NCBI GenBank assembly: GCA_964450345.1
Contig: CAYVEL010000010.1
Coordinates: forward strand, 1-22,011
DNA length: 22,011 bases
From: JAPLZH01 sp964450345
Lineage (GTDB): Bacteria; Patescibacteriota; Minisyncoccia; Phycocordibacterales; PALSA-1337
Direction of reading: 5' to 3'
Within the stretch, counting starts at the first letter, position 1. The number at the start of each line of letters is the position of its first letter. This document shows positions 16,428 to 22,011 of the stretch, one piece after another. The notes below the pieces were generated by a model. The model saw only the letters and a program-made list of their open reading frames with translations. It ran no database searches and had not been told where the DNA came from. The translations under genes were made by a program, and so were the position numbers.

Positions 16428-16476
16428 CGCAAAAACAAAAAAGTTCAGCTTCTGCTGAACTTTTTTGTTTTCTGCG
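16428..16476. terminator. Bidirectional terminator hairpin after the HEPN-like ORF
   Basis: A perfect 17-bp stem (16433-16449 with 16454-16470) has loop TTCT and core GTTCAGC/GCTGAAC, flanked by six As and six Ts. CGCA/TGCG (16428-16431, 16473-16476) extends it after a small bulge. It can end the HEPN-like transcript on plus and the FAD oxidoreductase transcript on minus. Confidence 0.88.
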
Positions 16477-16477
16477 A

Positions 16478-16606
16478 GAGTATAGTGGGTGAGAAAGCCG
16501 GACTGAAGTCTCATTGTGAGCGAAGCGAACAAGAGACGAAGGAGGCGGGGTCGCAGGGCTTTTTGCGGAGCAAAAAGAACCTGTGACCGAATCCCTTTCT
16601 CTCCGC
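16478..16606. other. GC-richer multi-hairpin segment ending in the tRNA-Ser 3' copy
   Basis: Two hairpins lie side by side: GTCTC..GAGAC at 16508-16537 with inner TTGT/ACAA, and 16550-16587 with GTCgCAGG/CCTGtGAC around CTTTTTGC/GCAAAAAG. GGTGAGAAAG (16488-16497) can pair with CTTTCTCTCC inside the 19-base repeat (one mismatch), which would close both hairpins into a branched fold. Reading frames crossing this segment on either strand look spurious, because they are built from the stems. No coding gene is supported in 16343-16613. Confidence 0.6.
16588..16606 (+). repeat. Putative attachment site, distal copy (19-base direct repeat)
   Basis: Exact copy of 15731-15749 (the tRNA-Ser 3' end), offset by 857 bases. 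It begins at the base after the hairpin at 16550-16587 and ends 7 bases before the stop codon of the FAD oxidoreductase gene. Confidence 0.75.
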
Positions 16607-16613
16607 CCAAAAA

Positions 16614-18077
16614 TTAATTTTTCGTAGAAGTCACAATTTTCCCAGCTTCATAATGCTCGTCCTCGCTTCCTATTAAATCAAAATCGTATTTTTTATTTTC
16701 AAGAATACTCTTAGCTGCTAATATGCCCATTTCTAGAGAATGGTCTTGGTTGTTATATCTAAATCGACCTGGTCTACCTATGGCGAATAAATTTTCTATT
16801 GAATCAATATAATCCATTACTTTAGAAACATGTTCCTTATACTCTAGGTCGTATACAGGATATGCATTTTTTTGTTTTATTAAATACGCGTCTCTGATTT
16901 CTTTTTTAGAAAACAGACCTATTTTTTCTATATGGGGAAGTGTTAGATCTAGTAACTCATCTTTACTCATATTCCAGACTTTATCGTTTTCTGTACAGAA
17001 AAATTCTATAAATATAGAAGTTTTTCCTTCTGGTGACATTTTCTTACTAAAGTTTTTCATCTCACTTATTCTTCCGAAAGGTATTTCTGTATTTGGGAAA
17101 TAAATCCACTGATCATTTGATAGTGATTCTTTATTTAGAGTTATAAAAAGATATACCTGACTTCTGTATTTAAGATTAGAAATAGCATCTAGTACCGGCT
17201 TAGTAGGTGTCGGTTTAAATATATTAATAAAATTATTAATAGGTATCGACTCTACTAGGAACTTTGATTTTATTAAACATTTTTCATTGTTTATTACTAC
17301 CTCTGTTTCAAAAACACTATCAGTTAGACTGATTTGAGTTGTCTGGGTATTAAAAAATATTGAGTATTTTTCTTTAGATAGTTTCTTAACTATGTTTTCA
17401 TATATTTCACCAGAACCATTTGCGGGGTAGTAGAACTCATCGACGAGAGAGGCTGCTGTAGGATCTTTTCTTTGTGTTATTTTTTTAAATATATTTAATA
17501 TGATTGCTCTTAAATCTAGGCCCTTTATTCTTTGTTTTGCCCAGTCTTGATGAATAGTGACAGCCGGAATACCCCAGATCTTTTCTGTATAATTAATCAT
17601 GTTAAATTCTCCGAGTCTTTTACCGAAATGAGCTTCTATATAATCTCTAAAATTTAAAATTGGTTTTTTAAATATCTTGAATTTTATTTTTGAAATTAAG
17701 TAGTCCTTTAGCATTAATAAAGACTCAAGTATTCCAATATTCTTTAGAGCCTGAACAGCATTTATGGGGTAGTCATAAAACTTTCCATTAATATACTGTC
17801 TCGTATGTCTTTTAACTTTTATCCAATCTTTGCCGAGTATGTCAGAAATAAATTCATATAGGTAGGGATTCTTTGAGAAGAAGCGGTGAGGACCATTATC
17901 TGTATAGAAAACACTGCCATCTTTCTCTTTAAAGGTATATGTTTTCGAAAGACCGCCTGGCAGGGTCTCTTTTTCTATAATGATGAAATCTTTAGATTTT
18001 TTTGAAAGCTCAACTGCACAAGCTAAACCAGCAGGACCCGCTCCGATTATCAGTGTTTCTGTAGTATAAGTTTTCAT
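16614..18077 (-). CDS. FAD-dependent oxidoreductase (amine-oxidase / protoporphyrinogen oxidase-like superfamily)
   Basis: The 487-residue protein starts with the dinucleotide-binding fold IIGAGPAGLACAVEL (10-24; GxGxxG at 12-17), an acidic residue ending strand 2 (IIIEKE, Glu35), and the FAD signature LPGGLSKTY at 39-47. The C-terminus has the second FAD-contact motif ENLFAIGRPGRFRYNNQDHS before a final helix. This is the COG1232/amine-oxidase group, which also resembles UDP-galactopyranose mutases in the N-terminal part; FNMINYTEKIWGIP in the middle is typical of these. CPR genomes often encode such proteins near surface-polysaccharide genes, but none is adjacent here, so the substrate stays open. 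It has its own leaderless promoter and ends next to the distal tRNA-Ser repeat. Confidence 0.82.
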   Translation of the reverse strand: MKTYTTETLIIGAGPAGLACAVELSKKSKDFIIIEKETLPGGLSKTYTFKEKDGSVFYTDNGPHRFFSKNPYLYEFISDILGKDWIKVKRHTRQYINGKFYDYPINAVQALKNIGILESLLMLKDYLISKIKFKIFKKPILNFRDYIEAHFGKRLGEFNMINYTEKIWGIPAVTIHQDWAKQRIKGLDLRAIILNIFKKITQRKDPTAASLVDEFYYPANGSGEIYENIVKKLSKEKYSIFFNTQTTQISLTDSVFETEVVINNEKCLIKSKFLVESIPINNFINIFKPTPTKPVLDAISNLKYRSQVYLFITLNKESLSNDQWIYFPNTEIPFGRISEMKNFSKKMSPEGKTSIFIEFFCTENDKVWNMSKDELLDLTLPHIEKIGLFSKKEIRDAYLIKQKNAYPVYDLEYKEHVSKVMDYIDSIENLFAIGRPGRFRYNNQDHSLEMGILAAKSILENKKYDFDLIGSEDEHYEAGKIVTSTKN

Positions 18078-18085
18078 TAACAGAG

Positions 18086-18115
18086 ATTATATCATTTTAT
18101 TGAGTTATTCTTCAA
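18086..18115 (-). promoter_or_regulatory. Promoter giving a leaderless FAD-oxidoreductase mRNA
   Basis: On the minus strand: TTGAAG (18115-18110), an 18-base spacer, and TATAAT (18091-18086). Eight bases separate the -10 box from the ATG at 18077, so the transcript should begin at the start codon. Confidence 0.7.
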
Positions 18116-18119
18116 AAAA

Positions 18120-18944
18120 TTATTCTCTAATTTTCACAGAAAAATCGTCTGCATCTGCATACTTTAAAGCGCGCTCATTAATTATGAATTTAGCGCGCGC
18201 TTCCTCGAAAGAAAGATTAGTGTCTATAAGACCTAATTCGTAAGCGAGTTTATCTGAATTTTCAGGAAGTAATATTCTAAAATTAAATGGTGATATTTTA
18301 TCTTCTCTAATCTTATCTATGTGACTTACTATATTAGTAGTACAAGTATTAGTTAGAGTATTGTAGAACTCAGGATTATCTTTTAAATCATTTGTTCTTT
18401 TAACCATGTCTAAAAATAGTTCTCTGGTTTTATCTGTTGTCGTTCTAATTGGATATACGTATACAGGATCTTTTCTATAATTAGAACGAAGTTTAACTAC
18501 ATCTTTTTCGTCTGCTATTACATACATTAATTCGTACTGATTAAATAATCCTTTAATAGGGTGATACTTTTCACCTTTTTCTTTACGAATTTCTACCGAA
18601 ATTGCCACGAAATTATTATTTTCAAATTCAAAACTTAGAAAAGTATGAGCAGAACCAGGTATTCCTTCGAAAGGTTCTACTACATACCAGACTTTCTTAA
18701 TCTTATTTAAATCAAATTCTTTATCATAATAACTCGGAGTATAACTAGTAGTAGAAGCGTATGTAAAATTTCGGATGTTGTGAATATTAACTAAATCACC
18801 ATTAATTTCTGCGAAAGATAATATCTTCTGATCATTGTTCCAGTCTCTCTCATTGGAGGGTTTCATTAATAATAGAGTAGAGACTCCAATTATTAGGAGT
18901 ATTACCACGAGAAAAAATAAGTTTTTTAATTTAAAAATTTTCAT
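18120..18944 (-). CDS. DUF4105 (Lnb N-terminal-like) membrane-anchored protein
   Basis: The 274-residue protein has one N-terminal membrane segment (about 9-26, LFFLVVILLIIGVSTLLL) and an extracytoplasmic domain. The domain opens with WNNDQKILSFAEINGDLVNI and HNIRNFTY, a pattern I recognise as DUF4105, the domain at the N-terminus of Lnb-type proteins. His100 in PGSAHTFLSFEF and Cys201 in NTLTNTCTTNIV are the conserved pair expected for this thiol-hydrolase-like fold. The biochemical role is not established. It is encoded 42 bases upstream of the FAD oxidoreductase gene on the same strand, but that gene has its own promoter. Confidence 0.78.
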   Translation of the reverse strand: MKIFKLKNLFFLVVILLIIGVSTLLLMKPSNERDWNNDQKILSFAEINGDLVNIHNIRNFTYASTTSYTPSYYDKEFDLNKIKKVWYVVEPFEGIPGSAHTFLSFEFENNNFVAISVEIRKEKGEKYHPIKGLFNQYELMYVIADEKDVVKLRSNYRKDPVYVYPIRTTTDKTRELFLDMVKRTNDLKDNPEFYNTLTNTCTTNIVSHIDKIREDKISPFNFRILLPENSDKLAYELGLIDTNLSFEEARAKFIINERALKYADADDFSVKIRE

Positions 18945-18965
18945 TTAGTTTTTATTCTTAAATTT

Positions 18966-18971
18966 AGTATA
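18966..18971 (-). promoter_or_regulatory. -10 box of the DUF4105 gene
   Basis: TATACT on the minus strand, with TTAATA 17 bases upstream of it, 21 bases before the ATG at 18944. The region is shared with the divergent GNAT gene. Confidence 0.5.
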
Positions 18972-19038
18972 GCAAATTATCTTTTAACTATTAATTTAAT
19001 TTTAAAGATGCTGTATTATTAAACTAATAAAATAATTT

Positions 19039-19545
19039 TTGAAACTAAATAAATTGGAAGACATAATTTTTAGAAAAGCAAAATCAGAAGATTGGAAAAA
19101 ATTTAGAGAAATTAGATTACAAAGTCTAAGAACAGATCCTCAAGCTTTTAAAGGTGATTTAAATAAAGAATTAACAAAAGAAGAAAATTATTGGAAGACT
19201 ATATTAAATAGTCCCAATAAGAGTTTTTATATAGCCGAACACGAAGGTGTGTTTATAGCTCTAGTAGGATCTAGGAAAATTTCGAATGATAAATATATGC
19301 TGATATCTATATATACTAGTCCAGATTTTCGAAGAATGGGTATTTCAAGTCGTTTAATTACTATTGTTATAGATGACATTAAGAAAGAGGGTATTAATCA
19401 AGTTTGTTTAATAGTTAACCAAACACAGACTAATGCTATTAATATGTATAAAAAACTAGGTTTAGAAGTAATTAGAGATGAAGGGGAAGATAAAATGGGA
19501 GATGGCTTGAAATATAATCGTGTTTATATGGAAATAGATTTTTAG
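19039..19545 (+). CDS. GNAT-family N-acetyltransferase
   Basis: The 168-residue protein is a single GNAT domain. The N-terminal helices carry RKAKSEDWKKFREIRLQSLR, the core strand is KYMLISIYTSPDFR (85-98), and the acetyl-CoA pyrophosphate loop RRMGISSRL (98-106) matches Q/R-x-x-G-x-G/A with Ser at the last position. The late motif NAINMYKKLGLEVI (132-145) is typical of the family's motif B. The acceptor amine is unknown. The start is uncertain: TTG at 19039 fits the domain, a second TTG lies at 19054, and no ATG is nearby. It is divergent from the DUF4105 gene and 51 bases before the NUDIX gene, which has its own promoter. Confidence 0.82.
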   Translation: MKLNKLEDIIFRKAKSEDWKKFREIRLQSLRTDPQAFKGDLNKELTKEENYWKTILNSPNKSFYIAEHEGVFIALVGSRKISNDKYMLISIYTSPDFRRMGISSRLITIVIDDIKKEGINQVCLIVNQTQTNAINMYKKLGLEVIRDEGEDKMGDGLKYNRVYMEIDF

Positions 19546-19562
19546 CTCGAAGATTACTTTGC

Positions 19563-19590
19563 TTTCCAAGATTAATAAGCGTGTTAAAAT
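19563..19590 (+). promoter_or_regulatory. Promoter giving a leaderless NUDIX mRNA
   Basis: TTTCCA (19563-19568), a 16-base spacer and TAAAAT (19585-19590) lie only six bases before the ATG at 19597. Confidence 0.6.
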
Positions 19591-19596
19591 ATTCAT

Positions 19597-20070
19597 ATGG
19601 AAATTAAGGATAAGGAGTTACATCGTATAGCTACTACTTGTATCATTTATAAGGATGATAAGTATCTCGTAACTAAAAGAAGTCCTCATAAGAAAGTTCA
19701 TCCGAATAAATGGACTGTTCCTGGGGGTGGTCTAAACACTGATGACTATACCAGTAGACCCCAGACACATGGAAATGCTGGATGGTATGGTGCTATTGAG
19801 CACGCTCTGTTAAGAGAGATCAAAGAAGAAGTTAATGTAATAGTGGGCGATGTTAAGTATCTTTTAGATTTAACCTTTATCCGCCCCGATGGTATCCCTG
19901 TACTCGTCCTTAGTTACTACGCTCCGTTCATTTCTGGTGAAGTAAAACTCGACGAAGATGCAGTCGAATTTAGATGGGTAACTCTTGAAGAAGCGAAATC
20001 ACTAGACTTAATAGCTGGAATATATGAAGAGATAGAAGAGGTGGATAAGATTTTAAAACTAAAAAAATAA
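19597..20070 (+). CDS. NUDIX hydrolase
   Basis: The 157-residue protein has the NUDIX fold: a first strand HRIATTCIIYKDDKYLVTKR, KWTVPGGGL before the box, and the catalytic helix ALLREIKEEVNV with the metal-binding REUxEE core. Compared with the consensus G-x5-E-x7-REUxEExGU there is an insertion of about 16 residues (DDYTSRPQTHGNAGWY) between the GGG turn and the helix, and the first Glu of the box is Gly. I have an impression of similar insertions in CPR NUDIX proteins, which suggests a distinct subfamily. NUDIX enzymes cleave nucleoside diphosphates linked to another group; the substrate is not predictable. It precedes the GLUG-repeat gene by 13 bases. Confidence 0.87.
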   Translation: MEIKDKELHRIATTCIIYKDDKYLVTKRSPHKKVHPNKWTVPGGGLNTDDYTSRPQTHGNAGWYGAIEHALLREIKEEVNVIVGDVKYLLDLTFIRPDGIPVLVLSYYAPFISGEVKLDEDAVEFRWVTLEEAKSLDLIAGIYEEIEEVDKILKLKK

Positions 20071-20083
20071 ATTTAAATTAAAC

Positions 20084-21703
20084 ATGAATAAAATTTTTAG
20101 TAAGTTCTTCATAGTCCCCGTAGCTGTTCTAGGAATGTTTCTAGGTATTTCTACTGAAGTAAAAGCTGGAACATTCGCAGGTGGTGATGGTTCTTCTGGT
20201 AATCCATATCAGATTACAAACTGTTTAGAGCTTCAGAGTATATTGGATAGTACAAGCGCTGAAAGTGATGCCACGGCTAATTATAAGTTGATGAATGATA
20301 TAGACTGTGCAGCGACAAATATTTCTGATACTGATAATGAAAATTATAATAATTCTCTATATCATGATGGGTCTGGTTTTATGCCAATCGGTGAGAGTTA
20401 TGTTTTTCAGGGTGTATTCGATGGTAATAATCACAAGGTATCAAATCTATACGTTAACAGATACACAGCTTTTGTGGGTATGTTTTCGCAAGTTAATAAT
20501 GCTGAAATAAAAAATTTAAATTTAGTTAATTTAGATACTACAAATGATGGTACAACTGGAGGATTGGCTGGTTATATACGTAATAGTACTGTTAGAAAAG
20601 TATCGATTGTTGGGGGTACTGTAAATGGTGGTGGAAGTGGTCAATATGTTGGTGGTTTGGTTGGTTTTAGTGGAAATAGTCATATAGAGAATTCTTTTAC
20701 TAGAAATACTGTAATAGGACGTAGTGATGTTGGAGGATTGGTTGGTGGATCATCCGTGAACGAGTATCCTTTTATGGGAACATCTGTTGTTGATTCTTAT
20801 TCTACTAGCGATGTCACAGGTGTTGATCACGTCGGAGGATTGATTGGTTATGTTTATAAAGATCCTATAAGTAACTCTTATTCTACTGGAGTCGTTAATG
20901 GTAGCGGCTTATATATCGGAGGATTGATTGGTTTCGTAGATACAGAAGGAAATGGTAATTATGAAGATTATATATTTAATTGCGGATGGTATCAGAATAA
21001 TAGTGGTCCGGAATATGCTATAGGAGAAACTGGAAATGGAACTCCTGGAAATGTTGATTATAATGTCAGACCTACTTATAGAGAGGGTTTCTTAAAAGAT
21101 GGTGCTGATTGGTTCTATGATCAGACCAGAAGTATTTATACAACAACTGGAAATTCAGAACCTGTATGGGCTTTCCGTTCAAGTTTGTGGAATAGTCACC
21201 CTTCTGATTATCCTGATTTCACTAGAGAGCCGGGCGGTTCTGGTTCTACTAAGAAGCATAGAGGAGGAGGTGGAACTACAATTCCAGAAAGAGTTAATAA
21301 TTTATTTAAGATGGGTAAAGATGATGAAGCTAGAAGTTTAATGGATAAATGGCCACAGTATTTCCCTAAAGCTACATCAACAGTTCAAACAGTTTCAGCG
21401 AATCAGATTGTAGATAATAAAGAGACCCAGTTCTTTTTAAGAAATCTAAAATTAGGTTCTATCGACACTGATGTTAAGAGACTTCAAGAATTCCTAAATA
21501 AAAAAGGATTTATTGTGAGCGTGTCTGGTCCAGGTTCACTAGGTAATGAAACTACTTACTTTGGTAAAGCTACCAGAGATGCTCTTATAAAATATCAAGA
21601 AGCAAATTCAGCTGATATTTTAATTCCAAATGGATTAGTTAAGGGTACAGGAAATTTCTTTGAGGCTACTAGGAATTTTGTTAATAAGACATTCTTAAAA
21701 TAA
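20084..21703 (+). CDS. Secreted GLUG-repeat protein with C-terminal peptidoglycan-binding domain
   Basis: The 539-residue protein has a signal peptide (FFIVPVAVLGMFLGISTEVKA, cleavage after about residue 28). Next comes FDGNNHKVSNLYV, the usual lead-in to GLUG repeats, and then several copies of GGL(V/I)G with NSYSTG-like strands between residues 159 and 285. These probably form a beta-helix or beta-solenoid. A Gly/Ser/Lys linker (384-399) follows, and then a peptidoglycan-binding_1 domain at about 451-507 (LKLGSIDTDVKRLQEFLNKK, YFGKATRDALIKYQ). GLUG proteins are surface or adhesin-like; the C-terminal domain should hold it to the cell wall. Attachment to a host or surface is an inference. 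It starts 13 bases after the NUDIX gene. Confidence 0.88.
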   Translation: MNKIFSKFFIVPVAVLGMFLGISTEVKAGTFAGGDGSSGNPYQITNCLELQSILDSTSAESDATANYKLMNDIDCAATNISDTDNENYNNSLYHDGSGFMPIGESYVFQGVFDGNNHKVSNLYVNRYTAFVGMFSQVNNAEIKNLNLVNLDTTNDGTTGGLAGYIRNSTVRKVSIVGGTVNGGGSGQYVGGLVGFSGNSHIENSFTRNTVIGRSDVGGLVGGSSVNEYPFMGTSVVDSYSTSDVTGVDHVGGLIGYVYKDPISNSYSTGVVNGSGLYIGGLIGFVDTEGNGNYEDYIFNCGWYQNNSGPEYAIGETGNGTPGNVDYNVRPTYREGFLKDGADWFYDQTRSIYTTTGNSEPVWAFRSSLWNSHPSDYPDFTREPGGSGSTKKHRGGGGTTIPERVNNLFKMGKDDEARSLMDKWPQYFPKATSTVQTVSANQIVDNKETQFFLRNLKLGSIDTDVKRLQEFLNKKGFIVSVSGPGSLGNETTYFGKATRDALIKYQEANSADILIPNGLVKGTGNFFEATRNFVNKTFLK

Positions 21704-21753
21704 TCTAGGTATAAGTACTTGTGGGTGGAATGATATTTTAGTTTCTAAATTTA

Positions 21754-21759
21754 TATAAT
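21754..21759 (+). promoter_or_regulatory. -10 box close to the last start codon
   Basis: TATAAT ends four bases before the ATG at 21764; no clear -35 is seen. If it is used, the transcript would begin at or just after that ATG. Confidence 0.4.
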
Positions 21760-21763
21760 AAGT

Positions 21764-22011
21764 ATGAAAAATTTCTTTATAATCGCAATAGCAATAATCT
21801 TAGGCTTCGCTATTTTACTCGGGCTTTATTCTTATTATAAGAAATCTGATCATGGTTCTTTCTTTATAACTACTACAACTACTGGTTTTAAGACTAATGA
21901 AACTACTGTTACTGAACCTGAGTGGACTAGTGACATGGCGGAAAATCCTGGAGATCTAAAACCAGAGATAACGAATGTGAAGATAGAAAAGGTTAATAAT
22001 CTTTTAGATAT
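21764..22011 (+). CDS. Single-pass membrane protein, unknown, cut by window edge
   Basis: The frame is open from ATG 21764 to the right edge (82 complete codons). It starts with a hydrophobic helix (FFIIAIAIILGFAILLGLYS) followed by KK and a Thr/Ser-rich stretch (FITTTTTGFKTNETTVTE), so it looks like a membrane-anchored protein with an extracellular, perhaps disordered, stalk. No domain is recognisable in the visible part. It follows the GLUG surface-protein gene by 60 bases. Confidence 0.7.
   Translation, partial: MKNFFIIAIAIILGFAILLGLYSYYKKSDHGSFFITTTTTGFKTNETTVTEPEWTSDMAENPGDLKPEITNVKIEKVNNLLD

Noticed and set aside
16320..16610. 96-codon minus-strand frame between the FAD oxidoreductase gene and the HEPN-like ORF, and a 64-codon plus-strand frame inside it
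   Set aside because: Both cross the terminator, the multi-hairpin segment and the tRNA-Ser 3' copy, so their residues derive from stems and repeats.
1..22011. Alternative genetic code with UGA as Gly (as in Gracilibacteria/SR1)
   Set aside because: Complete family-length proteins are obtained with UGA as stop, and the one gene ending in TGA needs no read-through.

Overview
The window is AT-rich, gene-dense DNA that looks like a Patescibacteria/CPR genome, most likely Parcubacteria (Paceibacteria). This is inferred from protein style: a C-terminal peptidoglycan-binding domain of the type common on Parcubacterial surface proteins, compact single-copy housekeeping genes, an NUDIX enzyme with a CPR-like insertion, almost no Shine-Dalgarno sequences, and several promoters whose -10 box lies 4-8 bases before the start codon. 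The standard code works throughout (no in-frame UGA needed). The piece is a scaffold: 100 Ns at 3954-4053 are flanked by identical 55-base ends, and collapsing them restores one reading frame.

Layout. At 1-392 (-) is the N-terminal part of a TlyA-type 2'-O-methyltransferase, divergent from a (+) run at 458-7434: ZIP metal transporter, DUF456 membrane protein, AlkD-like DNA glycosylase, DHH/DHHA1 phosphoesterase, a secreted beta-helix/LCAT-like hydrolase split by the gap, and a PD-(D/E)XK nuclease with a Cas4/AddB-like cysteine set. Enolase (-) converges on the nuclease, and a (+) methyltransferase starts divergently from enolase. A (-) block at 15274-9864 follows: secG, a membrane-anchored family-5 solute-binding protein, RNase J with a His-rich extension, and an MFS transporter. 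It probably forms one operon. Next come a candidate structured RNA (-), tRNA-Ser(GGA) (+) and a small HEPN-like ORF bounded by a 19-base copy of the tRNA 3' end. Then come an FAD oxidoreductase (-) and a DUF4105 membrane protein (-), and finally (+) GNAT, NUDIX, a GLUG/peptidoglycan-binding surface protein and a truncated membrane protein.

The most interesting parts are outside the housekeeping genes: (i) an 857-base insertion-like segment at the 3' end of tRNA-Ser carrying a HEPN-like ORF but no integrase; (ii) a ~172-nt candidate ncRNA upstream of secG with promoter, two abutting hairpins and a terminator; (iii) two convergent-gene hairpins that share an 18-base core motif although the middles of their stems differ; (iv) a perfect 21-bp inverted repeat inside the alkD-like coding sequence.
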